From contig OZ025738.1 of NCBI GenBank assembly GCA_964019335.1, forward strand, positions 186,001 through 250,000: DNA of 64,000 bases, given 5' to 3'. The stretch's first letter is position 1, and each line of letters starts with the position of its first letter. The translations under genes and the position numbers were made by a program. Positions 41,125 to 50,968 of the stretch are shown here, one piece after another. The DNA is from Diplonema japonicum (lineage: Eukaryota > Euglenozoa > Diplonemea > Diplonemida > Diplonemidae). The notes under the pieces were generated by a model, which was given only the letters and a program-made list of their open reading frames with translations, ran no database searches and was not told the origin of the DNA.

Positions 41125-42158
41125 ATGACAGGAGCGCACAACGAGCTCTCGAGCCTCCTAAAAGCTGTACAACGCACCCTGCACGAGAAGGACCTGGAGT
41201 TCCGAAGCAAGGAGGTGAATCCGGGCCTCAGCGGAGTACGCCGCTTCTGGATCGTGGAATCAGCTGAGCAGGTCGCGGCTGAGATCAAACAGCGGTACAC
41301 GTTTTTCAAGTCGAAGGTCCCCGCCACCTACGACTTTAAAACGATGTACTCCAACCTGGACCAGGGACTCCTTCGAAAGGGCCTGGGCAGAGCAATCCGC
41401 GAAGCCTTCGAGCACGCCGGGAAGGAGCTGGTGATAAACAAGAGCGGAAGTAGCTTCGCGGATGCAGAAGACGACGACAAAGTGTACTCCCTCTCGATGG
41501 TGGAGGAACTAGTCGAATTCGTCGTTGACAACGCGTACGTCGAGCAAGGCGGCCGTGCTCTGCGCCAGGTGCGGGGCATACCGATGGGCGGCAACGCGTC
41601 TCCGGATATAGCGAACCTATACTGCTATTCCGTCGAAGCCGACTACATCGACGGCTTGATCGAGAACAAGGACTGGGGCCGTCTCAAGGAGTTATGCTCA
41701 GCCGCCCGCTACATCGACGACTTTTTGGTTTGGGACACGACCCCCCCACCCGAAGAGCTGTACGGGATGTCCTACGCCAAGACGTCGGACAACGACGACG
41801 ACGTTCCGTTCATCGGCATGCGGATCACGGCACGAAACGCCGAAAAACAACTGGGTACGCTTGTCAGTCTATGACAAGGCTGCGAACTGGAAGTTCAAGC
41901 CCACGCGTTTCACACACGGGCACACAGCAGCTCCCTCAACACAGGGCCCAGGTATCCTGAAGGGCATGATGCAGCAAGCGCTTTGCCTCACCAACAGCTC
42001 ATCGGACTTCAAGAGGCAAATTGCAAAGACATACTTCAGTTTGCGCGATCGAGGGCACGAGCACAAACTCCTGAACCGAGCATTCCACGAGTTCCTTTGT
42101 GAGCGCGTCAACAAGAACTACGGCTGGGAGAAAGGGGAGCTCCAAAGTTTCTTTACCA
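41125..42158 (+). pseudogene. Reverse transcriptase of element A (Penelope-like motifs)
   Basis: 41125-41874 reads 249 codons. Motif A is YDFKTMYSNLD (Asp70), motif B is GIPMGGNASPDIANL (151-165), and motif C is RYIDDFLVW with catalytic Asp-Asp at 198-199. After a one-base frameshift near 41860 the thumb continues (SVYDKAANWKF, GILKGMMQQAL, KLLNRAFHEFLCERV) until the inverted segment at 42159. The style matches Penelope-like or telomerase-related reverse transcriptases rather than YADD LINEs. No GIY-YIG endonuclease is seen. Fingers motifs are missing. Confidence 0.75.
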
Positions 42159-42418
42159 GGTCTATGACCACCTTCAGATTTCTCTGTGCCTCATCGGTCC
42201 CCCGTGGGGCAGGTCTCGCTGACTGAGGATGGGGGTCGTCGTCTGTTTGCGTCGACTCCGTGGGTGGTGGCTCCAGCATGTACATGTCCCCCTGTGGGGG
42301 AGGAGGAGGTTCCGTCGCAGCAGTCAAATCCGCGGGTGGCTCCAGCATGTACATGTCTCTGCTGTGCTGTGTCAGCTCCGGCATGTACAGGTCGTCTGTA
42401 GCCGACAGACCGGCCACT
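42159..42418 (-). repeat. Inverted duplicate of element A internal segment
   Basis: About 260 bp, the reverse complement of 44276-44530 with a few differences. Its minus strand codes the DDLYMPELTQHSRDMYML stretch and KVVIDL. It interrupts coding between the reverse transcriptase thumb and the protease-like module. Confidence 0.85.
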
Positions 42419-45400
42419 TCTCCCAAGATACCCTATCCCTTGCCTGCCAAAAGATCCTTGGCGAAGAGGCCTCGCTGCAGAGCGTGGTCAAGAGCGGACG
42501 GTACCCAGTTCTGGTAATCGGCCCGCCGAAAGGCTCCAGGACGGGCCACTGGACTACAGCCATCAAAACCGGCAGGTCGTGGTACACCGTGATGGACACA
42601 GACAAGGAAGAACACCGTGTCAATGGACTGAGGCAGGTCCTACGTATGTATGACGAACAGAACATCCTGGGTATCACCGAAGAAAGCTGGGCCAGAGCAA
42701 GGACTTTAAGGGAGCAGAACGGCGGCAGACCAAAAGCGTTCGACGTCCACGCTTGCATCAAGGGAGCGCAGGACGAGGTAATGCCACCGGTTTCAGGCCC
42801 CTGTTTGAGCCAGACCCCTGCAGCTAGCCTCACCCCCAATGATGACCCGGTCCCTTCACCTGGTCCGGACTCAGACGCTAATCCGGTCCACAGCATTGAC
42901 CCGACCCCCGTTGCAGACCCGGTCCATACATCTGGCCCGGTCTCCGTCATGGACCCGGCCCCAACGGCTAATCCGGTCGCGGACTCGGTCCCCGCGACTA
43001 AACCGGTCGCGAACACGGCCCCCGTCACGAACCCGGTCCCCGCGACTAGCCCAATCGCTGACCCGGTCCTCATCACAGACCCAGTTACCGCAGCTAGCCC
43101 GATCACGGACCCGGCCCTCGTCACGGACCCGACCCGAGCTAACCCAGTCACAGACACGGCCCCCGTCGCAGACAACCAGCCCAGTCGCTGACCCGGTCCC
43201 CGTCACGGACCCGGTCCCCGCATCTGGCCCGGTCGCAGACACGACCTACATCACAGACGCGATCCCCGAAACCAGCTTAGTCGTTGACCCGGTCCCTGCA
43301 AGTAACCCAGTCGCTGACCCGGTCCTCACCACAGACCCGGTCGCAGACACGGCCCCTGCCACAGATCCAGTCCCCGCAACCAGCCCAGTCGCTGACCCGG
43401 TCCCCGTCACAGACCCGGTCCCCGCAGCTAACCCGGTCCCTGTCACGGACCCGGCCCCCACAACCAACCCGGTTGGAGACACGGCCCCCATCACAGACCC
43501 GGTCAGCCCAGTCGCTGACCCGGTCTCCGCAAATAGCCCGATCGCTGACCCGGTCCCCGTCACGGATCCGGTCCCCGCATCTGGCCCGGTCTCGATAGTC
43601 CATGACAACCCAGTGCCCACAACTGGCCCAGTCTACGCCACGGACCTAGTCAGTTCGCCTGGCCCGATCTCTGTCACGGACGCAGTCCCCACCACAGGCC
43701 CGGTCCACGCTTCTAGTCCGATCCCCTCCGCAGACCCGGTTCCTACATCAGGCGCAGCCTCCACCAGAGACCCGGTCCCCGCGTCTGACCCGGTCCTCGC
43801 CTCGGACCCGTTACCCGAAGCTGATGCCCTCCCCGTTACAGACCCAGTCCCCGTGCAGATGGACCTGTCTGAACCTCTGGGGCAGCATGGATCGACGACA
43901 TGGGTGCAACCCGAGCCCTCAACGGAGGCGGTCGCCCCACCACCCCTCTCGACGACAGCGGAGCCCTGGGTGCCGTTAGCTCTGACGACGATGTCGCAAC
44001 GACAGATGCAAAGCAGTAGCAGGACTGCGTCAGGACGGGGCACTTCTACTTCTCCTCCTTCTTTTTCTGCTTCTTCTTCTTTTACGCGGACAACGACGAC
44101 TGTCCATCAGAGTCTGCTGTGGACCGATGTCCCGGGGCACCAACGAGGTCGTGGGGGCATCACGAGAGGTCGTGGGGGCATCACGAGAGGTCGCACGTCA
44201 AGCCCCGGATCACAACCGGGACGCGCACACAGCGCAACGACCGCGTGTTTCCCTCGCACCCCAGAACGATTCTCACCCCTGGCCGGTCTGTCGGCTACAG
44301 ACGACCTGTACATGCCGGAGCTGACACAGCACAGCAGAGACATGTACATGCTGGAGCCACCCACGGATTTGACTGCTGCAACGGAACCTCCTCCTCCCCC
44401 ACAGGGGGACATGTACATGCTGGAGCCACCACCCACAGAGTCGACGCAAACAGACGACGACCCCCATCCTCAATCAGCGAGACCTGCCCCACGGGGGACC
44501 GATGAGGCACAGAGAAATTTGAAGGTGGTCATAGACCTGACCGGTGACGACGACGTGGCCTCTGCCCCAATCTCGACCCCGACATCGATAAAGACAGAGC
44601 CTACACCACAGGAGGCACAAGGAAATGAAAGGGTGGTCATAGACCTGACTGGCGACGACGGCGACAAAGTCTCTGCCCCGACCTCGACCCCGCCATCGGA
44701 AACGGCGGAACCTGCGCCACGGACGGAGGAGCTGGAACTGGCATGCCTCACTACCCACGACGGCGACGAAGCCCCAGCCCCGGCCCCGCCCCTCGCAAGC
44801 CACCACAAGAAGAAGCGAAAGGGAGGCACATGCCCGGACGTGTACCTTGGCCACGACACCAAGCTGGTAAGGACCAGCACAGATCGTGCACCAGAGCCAC
44901 CTCTGCTCGTCAAATGGCGGTCCAAGAGCGCGAAGCGCGGGCAGTTGTGCGACGGACAAGCGGAGCCCGCAAAGAAGAAAGACCGCTTGGACCTCCTCAG
45001 GGCGAACCGACGGTCGGGCAAGGCCGCCGTTCACGCCCTGGCTGAAGAACATCGAGCGGGTCTGGAAGATAAGCTCTCCCACACGAAACTGGCGACGGCC
45101 GGGATCGTCGAAGCGGAAGGGGAGTGGACGCCAGAAGCCATGATACGGGTCTGCAAACACGTGCTCGGCGAAGAGCCTAAAACCGCGAAGGAACTCGGGA
45201 TTCACATGAAGTTTGTCCGGTTCGCCCTCATCCTGGACTTTGACAAGACGTGGATCATGGCCAGGTATGACTCGGAAGGCTGGAAGGCGAAGGGGGACGT
45301 CGAGAGACGGCAGCAGTTCACGCGGCACGGAGATATGAGAGCCTTGAAGGATCACTACTTCGTGGCCACTGACTGGCTGTTCTTCACCACGCTGCAGTGG

Positions 45401-45454
45401 CATAATGTGGGACAGCGCCACCCCCCAAGAACCACGAAGACCTTACGCAAGTAA
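42419..45454 (+). pseudogene. Element A polyprotein C-terminal part: protease-like module, linker, SIMs
   Basis: From about 42419: FSQDTLSLACQKILGEEA, then GHWTTAIKTGRSWYTVMDT, a His-Trp motif like those of papain-fold peptidases. Next comes a linker of about 370 residues of DPVPVTDPVPAANP type. An 11-bp deletion near 43177 (compared with A') shifts frame from the 42229-43191 reading to the 42839-45454 reading. Then three DLYMP/DMYMLEPP repeats, two SUMO-interacting-type motifs (VVIDLTGDDD near 44523, VVIDLTGDDGD near 44632), a basic stretch (HHKKKRKGG), and a C-terminal domain (MIRVCKHVLGEEPKTAKEL...FALILDFDKTWIMARY) resembling the protease-like module. Confidence 0.65.
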
Positions 45455-45674
45455 GAGTGCTGGCCCGGCGAGCTACGAGGGCAAAAAACCTCATTTCTCC
45501 TTGGAGATGAGAACATATATTATAGTGCGACATGATCAGACTGGAACGGCCGCCCCGGGGAGGCCCTTCTTCGGAAGGTGCCAGTCGCTTGATCAGTGTC
45601 GTCGAATGCGCGCTATATTTTATATTTTATAAGTACATATAACAATCGATTGAAAGAAGAAGAACGTTTACCAA

Positions 45675-45994
45675 AAGATCCTCAAGCTCAGAAACCACTT
45701 CTGAGTTCTCGTCCTTCAGCTCCTCCAGACGAACAGTTCTCATCTCCGCCTCCACATGGACCACGGAGCCCTCCACGAGCCCAACTTCCTGAAGCTCTTC
45801 ACCACCTTTCCTGTCAAGGACCTCACCCTCCCAAACCAGTTTGAACCTGCCTTCGAGTAAGTTTGTAGCACGCCCTGCCTTCTTGTACAGGCTCCTGAAA
45901 TGATTTTAAGTTAGAATAGAACCGCCTCCTTCCCCGACACTTCCACATCGTGAACCCCGCCTCCCGTCTTCACGAACACTGTCATATCGGTCAT
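45675..45994 (-). pseudogene. LRR gene D, 5' part (split by element A)
   Basis: ATG at 45994 (MTDMTVFVKTGGG), ubiquitin-like domain and start of linker, ending at the right target duplication (45675-45688). It also contains a 25-bp R1-like scrap (45895-45920) inside VSGKE...LYKKA, which alone would break the frame. Confidence 0.8.
45895..45920 (-). mobile_element. 25-bp R1 3'-end scrap in LRR gene D
   Basis: CTGAAATGATTTTAAGTTAG plus AATAGA replaces a few bases of the ubiquitin-like coding sequence found intact in sister genes. Too short to be spliced. Confidence 0.65.
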
Positions 45995-45999
45995 TTCTT

Positions 46000-46317
46000 T
46001 GTTTTCTTTCTTTGTGTTTCTGTTCTGTTATTGGCGATTTTCAATGTTCAAGGGGAAATCAATAGGTGGCTGAAGTGATTAAGGAAAAAAAAGAGGAAAA
46101 GAAAACAAAAAAAAGTAAAAGTGGAAGAAAAGAGAGCTCAGACTGCTGTGAACGGGAGAAAGCACGAAGAACGAATAGAAAAGCGTGCTAGATTTCATAG
46201 ATATCATCTTCCTCGCACAACAACTGCTTTTGACAATCTGGAAAACATCAGTAAGACCTCTGAAACTGTACCTCATGTGTTGGTTTGGGACAGGACCCCC
46301 CCCCCCCACCCCTTCGA
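46000..46317 (-). repeat. LRR-gene 5' flank, duplicated at 60505-60722
   Basis: 46005-46222 is nearly identical to 60505-60722, including GTGTTTCTGTTCTGTTATTG, AGTGGAAGAAAAGAGAGCTC and GAAAAGCGTGCTAGATTTC. On the minus strand it contains a splice-acceptor-like CACTTCAG before CCACCTATTGATTT, shared with other LRR 5' leaders (for example 56322). Likely promoter/5' UTR of an LRR gene, copied elsewhere. Confidence 0.55.
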
Positions 46318-46380
46318 GCTCGCCACAAAAATCACCGGAAGACAAAATGTCCGGAAGAAAAATTGTCCGGAAGAAGAATG
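46318..46380. repeat. TCCGGA-rich short repeat
   Basis: AAATCACCGGAAGACAAAAT followed by GTCCGGAAG and a second GTCCGGAAG. It matches 24280-24346 in inverse orientation and brackets the LINE fragment together with 47559-47582. Confidence 0.55.
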
Positions 46381-46431
46381 ACTTTGGTTGCTTCATAAAC
46401 CGCCTGGCGTACGAGCAACTTCTTAACCGCG

Positions 46432-47601
46432 CTAGCGGATGTTGCTACCCTTCTGTGCTGAAGGATGCATGGCTGCGGGAAGGGTGGACTGCGTTCTGGT
46501 AGGTTGTTGTGCTCTGTAGTCGGGCACGAAGGGGTCGGACCACTCTTTTCTCTGTGCAGTCGGTACTGCGCATTGTCTTTCCAGAATTTCGCACGTTCTG
46601 CTGGATGCGAATTTCGGCCTTCCGGTGTACCCCTTCAGTCGCTTGGGTGCACCTATCGATCGTAATGCCACGGATTCAGTTATTTCCTTGGGCATGAACG
46701 GCTTTGGTGCGTGTGCCTCGGCTGCGCCCATCAGTCTTTCAATTATTTTTGCCAATCGGTTGGCCCTCTTGGTGCTGTCGTCTTGCCTGCCCAAAACGTA
46801 CACCCCACTCGTCAGCTCGAAATCTATCACTAGCTCTAGTCTAGTCACCGACCCCTGCTTATTCCATTCTAATTTCGAAAGCCACTTAACTACTTCCGGC
46901 ACAATCTGTGCTCCTATGAACCTCATTTCAGGTACTGTGTACTTGCTCCATAGCGCAGGGCGTCTCCATACATGTACCCTTTTCTCATTCTTTTCTGCTA
47001 TCATCTTGGTTGCGTCCGCAAGAGTTATCATGTTGACTAGCAGTTTCTGCACAATTTCCGGCTGTGGTACTTTGCAGTTTTTCGGTATGATTCCATGAAG
47101 TCTTAGACATTGAGGCATATCTTCCTTCGGAAAATTCATTACCGTGGTGTACATCGCTTCTTTCCGTACAGATTCATACTCTTTGCACTTCCAGTAGATA
47201 TGCTCCAGGTATGCTGTGTAGGTTCCAGCCACCTCCCCGCATCCCATGCACAGTACTCTTGGATCTTCTACCTTGGGGTGGACCATCCCAAGAGCTCCTG
47301 TCAGCATTCTCCTTGCGTTGTTCTGTATTTGCCACGCTTTTGTTGTTTTCCATATCATGTTTGTCCTCTGTTCGTCCACACCCTCTTTTATCCCCTCGAG
47401 GGTTGGTCGTTCTCGGCACATCTGTCCTCTACGGTATCTCTTGATACGAAGGCGATGCTCATGTACCATCATTCCCTTTGGTTGCTTGGCAACTGCTCTT
47501 AGCCATGTCCATCCTAGCCTGAGTGGTTGAAGTACATTGCGCTTTAGGTTGCTCACCGTCCGGAAGATAAAATGTCCGGAAGCTCTGGGAAAATAAAGCA
47601 C
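46432..47601 (-). pseudogene. LINE C-terminal region (ELVIDFE)
   Basis: The longest open LINE tail in the window, 389 codons. Contains a Cys/His cluster (VLCMGCGEVAGTYTAYLEHI...C), CLRLHGIIPKN, IVPEVVKWLSKLEW, RLELVIDFELTSG, KRANRLAKIIERL, LRSIGAPKRLKGYTGRPKFA and a tail ending QKGSNIR. It corresponds to the region downstream of the reverse transcriptase in 62051-64000. No reverse transcriptase is present upstream, so it is 5'-truncated or a fragment; it could still be translated but has no obvious start. Confidence 0.7.
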
Positions 47602-47658
47602 TTTATTTTTTCATTTTTGAAGAAAAAAAATTCGGAACGAAGTGGTTAGCAACGGCCC

Positions 47659-47696
<38 letters not shown>

Positions 47697-47700
47697 TCGA
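47559..47700. repeat. TCCGGA repeat, dispersed scrap and poly(A)
   Basis: 47562-47581 is CCGGAAGATAAAATGTCCGG; 47634-47660 repeats the GTGGTTAGCAACGGCCCGC element; 47660-47694 is about 35 adenines. Confidence 0.65.
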
Positions 47701-48137
47701 TCTTTTAACATCAAGGTGACAAGTCAAATGGCGCTCAGTAAGAACGGTGATAAACTAAGAAGAAAAAGAAGAAAAACGAAACCCATTAACTGTTATCGTC
47801 CAATACTTCCTACAGGCGCTCTTGCGACGACCACCACAGCCATCGCCAACGTGCCAAAATAAAATGGGCCAAACTCGCACACTGGTGTGAGCTTCAAGGG
47901 AGCTAAACGTTTCAGACATGGCGTGCCACACCCATAGGCCTCTCACGACCGGGGAGGGGGTGTCCTGGTCTTTTTTTCTCTCTTTTTTTTTTCTTGGTGT
48001 TCTCTTTCCACAAGCTTTGCTTGTTTAACACTTTACACTTTTTTTTTCTTTTTTGGCTACTAAGGGTGCCGGACCTCAGTATCCTTTCCCCCATATTTTT
48101 TCTTAATTATACGTTATCGGGGGTGGGGAAATGTTTG

Positions 48138-48168
<31 letters not shown>

Positions 48169-48353
48169 CCACCTCCTCTTGGTCTAGCCAGCACCCAGCT
48201 GGGCTGTGTGGAGCCAACGGAAGTGTGTTGAGACGTTCGTGCTTTCGTGTCGGCCTGTGTTATTGTTCTAGCACCTTTGTGACATGGGTATTCTCTTTCC
48301 ACTGGCTTTTCTTTTTTTTTTTTTTTTTTTTCCTCCTTTGGTTGCCAGTCCTC

Positions 48354-48398
<45 letters not shown>

Positions 48399-48530
48399 TT
48401 GATGCTCATGGGGGAATAGGGTTGTTGGGGTTTATGTTATTTTTTTCTTTCTTTCCTTTTTTTTTTTTTCCTATTTGCTTACACTTGATTTGTTTTCTTC
48501 CTGCTGCCTTTTGATTAGCTTGCTAGGTAG
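47701..48530 (-). repeat. SINE-like repeats and long poly(T)
   Basis: 47994-48090 resembles 21350-21455; 48160-48300 repeats the sequence at 38150-38280; 48358-48397 is about 40 nt almost all T. No gene seen. Confidence 0.55.
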
Positions 48531-48534
48531 ACGG

Positions 48535-48900
48535 CTAGTCGGTGGGGGTTAGTCGGTGGGCTTGCCGGGGGGGCTTGCCGGTTTTGTTTGGGGAGAGGGG
48601 GGCTTTTTTTTTTTTCACACCGCTGCATCTGATTGGTCGGGTGCTGTGGTGGGGAGGGGGTAGGTTCTCTGTTTCCGCGAGAAACAGGATGGTACACTCT
48701 CTATTTGGGATCAGGGATGGGATCTCGGGATTCTGATTAAATGACAAGTGCCTCAGCCGCCTTCTGATCGGCATGCTACTTCAGCAGGTTAGATGGTTGT
48801 TGTGGAGTTGTTGCGGAGGGGGGCAGGTCCCCGGTGTCTCCGAGGTATTGGATTGCTTTCCGTTGGTTTTTCCACAAAGATGTTTCACATGTTCTTTTTT
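48535..48900 (-). pseudogene. LINE RNase-H-tail 3' fragment
   Basis: Minus strand gives LWKNQRKAIQYLGDTGDL and MPIRRRLRHLSF, matching the end of 40154-40384. The upstream part is lost in homopolymer sequence. Confidence 0.45.
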
Positions 48901-48933
48901 CTTCTTTTTTTCCCCTCTTTTTTTCTTCTTCTT

Positions 48934-50151
48934 CTAAACACCGACTTTTCTTTTTAAATGCAAGTCGACAGTTTCTACTTTTACGCACCCCTCCAAGAAG
49001 CGATCACCAATAGAAGAAAGATTGGTCAACGTATTCAAGTCGACAGTTTCTACTTTTACGCACCCTTCCAAGAAGCCATTACCAATGGAAGAAAGATTGG
49101 TCATCGCATTCAAGTTGATGGTTTCTAGTTTTACGCACCCAAACAAGAAGCCATTACCAATGGAAGAAAGATTGGTCATCGCATTCAAGTTGATGGTTTC
49201 TAGTTTTACGCACCCAAACAAGAAGCCATTACCAATGGAAGAAAGATTGGTCATCGCATTCAAGTTGATGGTTTCTAGTTTTTCGCACCTAAACAAGAAG
49301 CCATTACCAATGGAAGAAAGATTGGTCATCGCATTCAAGTTGATGGTTTCTAATTTTACGCACCCATGCAAGAAGTAATTACCAATTGAAGAAAGATTGG
49401 TCATCGCATTCAAGTTGATGGTTTCTAGTTTTACACACCCTTCCAAGAAGTAATCATCAATGGAAGAAAGATTGGTCATCGCATTCAAATCGATGGTTTC
49501 TAGTTTTTCGCACCCAGACAAGAAGTTATGACCAATGGAAGAAAGATTGGTCATCGCATTCAAGTTGATGGTTTCTAGATTTTCGCACTCATTTAAAAGA
49601 TTTTCATCAATGGTGGAAACATTGGGGAGGATGAGATCAACAGACGTCAGGTGGTCGCACTCTTCAAGAAACCTAGAGCCTATACTTGTAACACAGCCTG
49701 TGGAGTCGGTGACAACGAGGAACCGAAGTCCAGAAGGAAGGTCCGCCGTCTTCATGGACAAGACTTCGACAGCTGGCGAGTTCCCCACCTCCACCACAAG
49801 AACCAGCTCAGGGTCAGCTGTCACAAGCTCCTCAAGCTCTGAAACCACTTCTGAGCTCTCAAGCTCCTCCAGCTGAACGGTTCTCATCTTCTTCGCCTCC
49901 ACATGGACCACGGAGCCCTCCACGAGCCCGAGTTCCTGGATATCTTCACCCCCGTTCCTGTCCAGGACCTCACCCTCCCAAACTAGTTCGAACTTGCCTT
50001 CGAGTAAACCAGCAGCACACCCCGCCTTCTTGTACAGGATCCCCACCGTCTCCTTCCCCGACACTTCCACATCGTGAACCCCGCCTCCCGTCTTCACGAA
50101 CACTGTCATATCATTCACCTCTTCACCTGATCCCTCTCTCTTTCCATTCAT
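48934..50151 (-). CDS. Ubiquitin-like/LRR protein F
   Basis: 405 residues. ATG at 50151 adds MNGKREGSGEEV before the family start; in sister genes the start is MNDM, here VNDM, so the upstream ATG is needed. Ubiquitin-like domain, linker (LVLVVEVGNSPAVEVLSM), then about ten leucine-rich repeats of 25 residues (VKLETINLNAMTNLSSIGNG). The repeats between about 49060 and 49440 are nearly identical 75-bp DNA units. The usual LRGGTDTF cap is missing: the end runs into LHLKRKVGV, so the 3' end was replaced by unrelated sequence. Confidence 0.8.
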   Translation of the reverse strand: MNGKREGSGEEVNDMTVFVKTGGGVHDVEVSGKETVGILYKKAGCAAGLLEGKFELVWEGEVLDRNGGEDIQELGLVEGSVVHVEAKKMRTVQLEELESSEVVSELEELVTADPELVLVVEVGNSPAVEVLSMKTADLPSGLRFLVVTDSTGCVTSIGSRFLEECDHLTSVDLILPNVSTIDENLLNECENLETINLNAMTNLSSIGHNFLSGCEKLETIDLNAMTNLSSIDDYFLEGCVKLETINLNAMTNLSSIGNYFLHGCVKLETINLNAMTNLSSIGNGFLFRCEKLETINLNAMTNLSSIGNGFLFGCVKLETINLNAMTNLSSIGNGFLFGCVKLETINLNAMTNLSSIGNGFLEGCVKVETVDLNTLTNLSSIGDRFLEGCVKVETVDLHLKRKVGV

Positions 50152-50466
50152 GTTCTTTTGGGTTCGTTTTTTATTCTTTTTTTCTAATGTATTTTCCCTG
50201 TGTGCTTTGTCTCGAAGGCTGCAGGAGTCAAATGAAGAAGAAGAACCTCTAGAAAAGAAAAAAACCTACTGTGAAACGAACATCTTCAAGAAAAAGGTGA
50301 CGAATAACTATTTATTAAACTCAAAGTACAGGACAAGCCCCCGCTAGAGGGCCGCCCTATGGGAGAGGGGGGTCTATCTGTTAATACTCCCCTTCTGGAG
50401 CATTGCTTTCATCCAGATCGAGGCTGTGAGCGTCTTGCAAAGTCGAGTGATGCGATCCCGCTTGTA
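50152..50466. other. LRR F upstream flank
   Basis: No gene seen. Would contain the promoter of LRR gene F. 50400-50460 (CCTTCTGGAGCATTGCTTTC, GTGATGCG) resembles the LINE coding end near 62070-62130, another small fragment. Confidence 0.35.
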
Positions 50467-50758
50467 GGCGGCTGAATGATTTTAATTTAGAGTAGAGAAG
50501 CGAAAAAATGGGTAAAAAGGGGTGGAAAAGAGTAAAAACTGCATACGAAAACAGAGAGTCGAATAAAAAAGGGGAAAAAAGTGACTGACATCCTCAAGAG
50601 GAGCCTCCCACGTACTAAGAATTAAGCAGAGGTTGCTTCCATGGCCCGTATCAGTCTAACGCCGGAAAGAATAATGAAAATAACGGAACGAAGTGAAGTA
50701 GGAAAAGAGAAAAGACGGCCTGGTCGCCAGGAAGTGCTGGTTCAGACGCGTCGGCGGA
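50467..50758 (-). mobile_element. R1 mobile repeat, longest copy
   Basis: About 290 bp. Minus strand runs from TCCGCCGACGCGTCTGAACC to AAATTAAAATCATTCAG. Both ends coincide with ends of other copies (GACGCGTCGGCGGA at 15884 and 35052; TTTCAG end at 22959, 36735, 37729). Contains a long pyrimidine stretch and a CTAA box before the final CAG. No coding capacity and no target duplication visible. Confidence 0.7.
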
Positions 50759-50968
50759 CGCAGTTTAACGTCATACCCGGGACCGAAAACACATAGGAAA
50801 AGGAAAGAGCAGAAAGGGTAATAACAACAAGTTTAAAATTGGAAAGAAAATGGAAAGGGTGGAAACTAAATAATAGGGTGCGAGGTCTGTGAAACCTTGC
50901 ATAGCCTATCGCCTCGTAGCACGCCGGGCCGGCACTCCTACAATGTGTAGGGTTGTTTCCGATTGTTC

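Larger units (their letters stand above)
41115..45674 (+). mobile_element. Element A: 5'-truncated retroelement in LRR gene D
   Basis: 4560 bp between the 14-bp target duplications. In order: reverse transcriptase core, an inverted duplicated segment, a protease-like module, a Pro/Asp/Val linker, VIDLT motifs, a C-terminal domain, and a 3' UTR ending ACAATCGATTGAAAGAAG...CGTTTACCAA. The reverse transcriptase lacks its N-terminal motifs, so the copy is 5'-truncated as expected from target-primed reverse transcription. No poly(A) and no terminal repeats. Relatives: A' (57462-60298), B (50761-53800) and short relics at 10958, 20885 and 35730. Confidence 0.85.

Noticed and set aside
48358..48397. 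Functional signal in the ~40-nt T-run (and A-run 47660-47694)
   Set aside because: Most simply retroposon tails grown by slippage, or assembly homopolymer error; nothing else supports a function.
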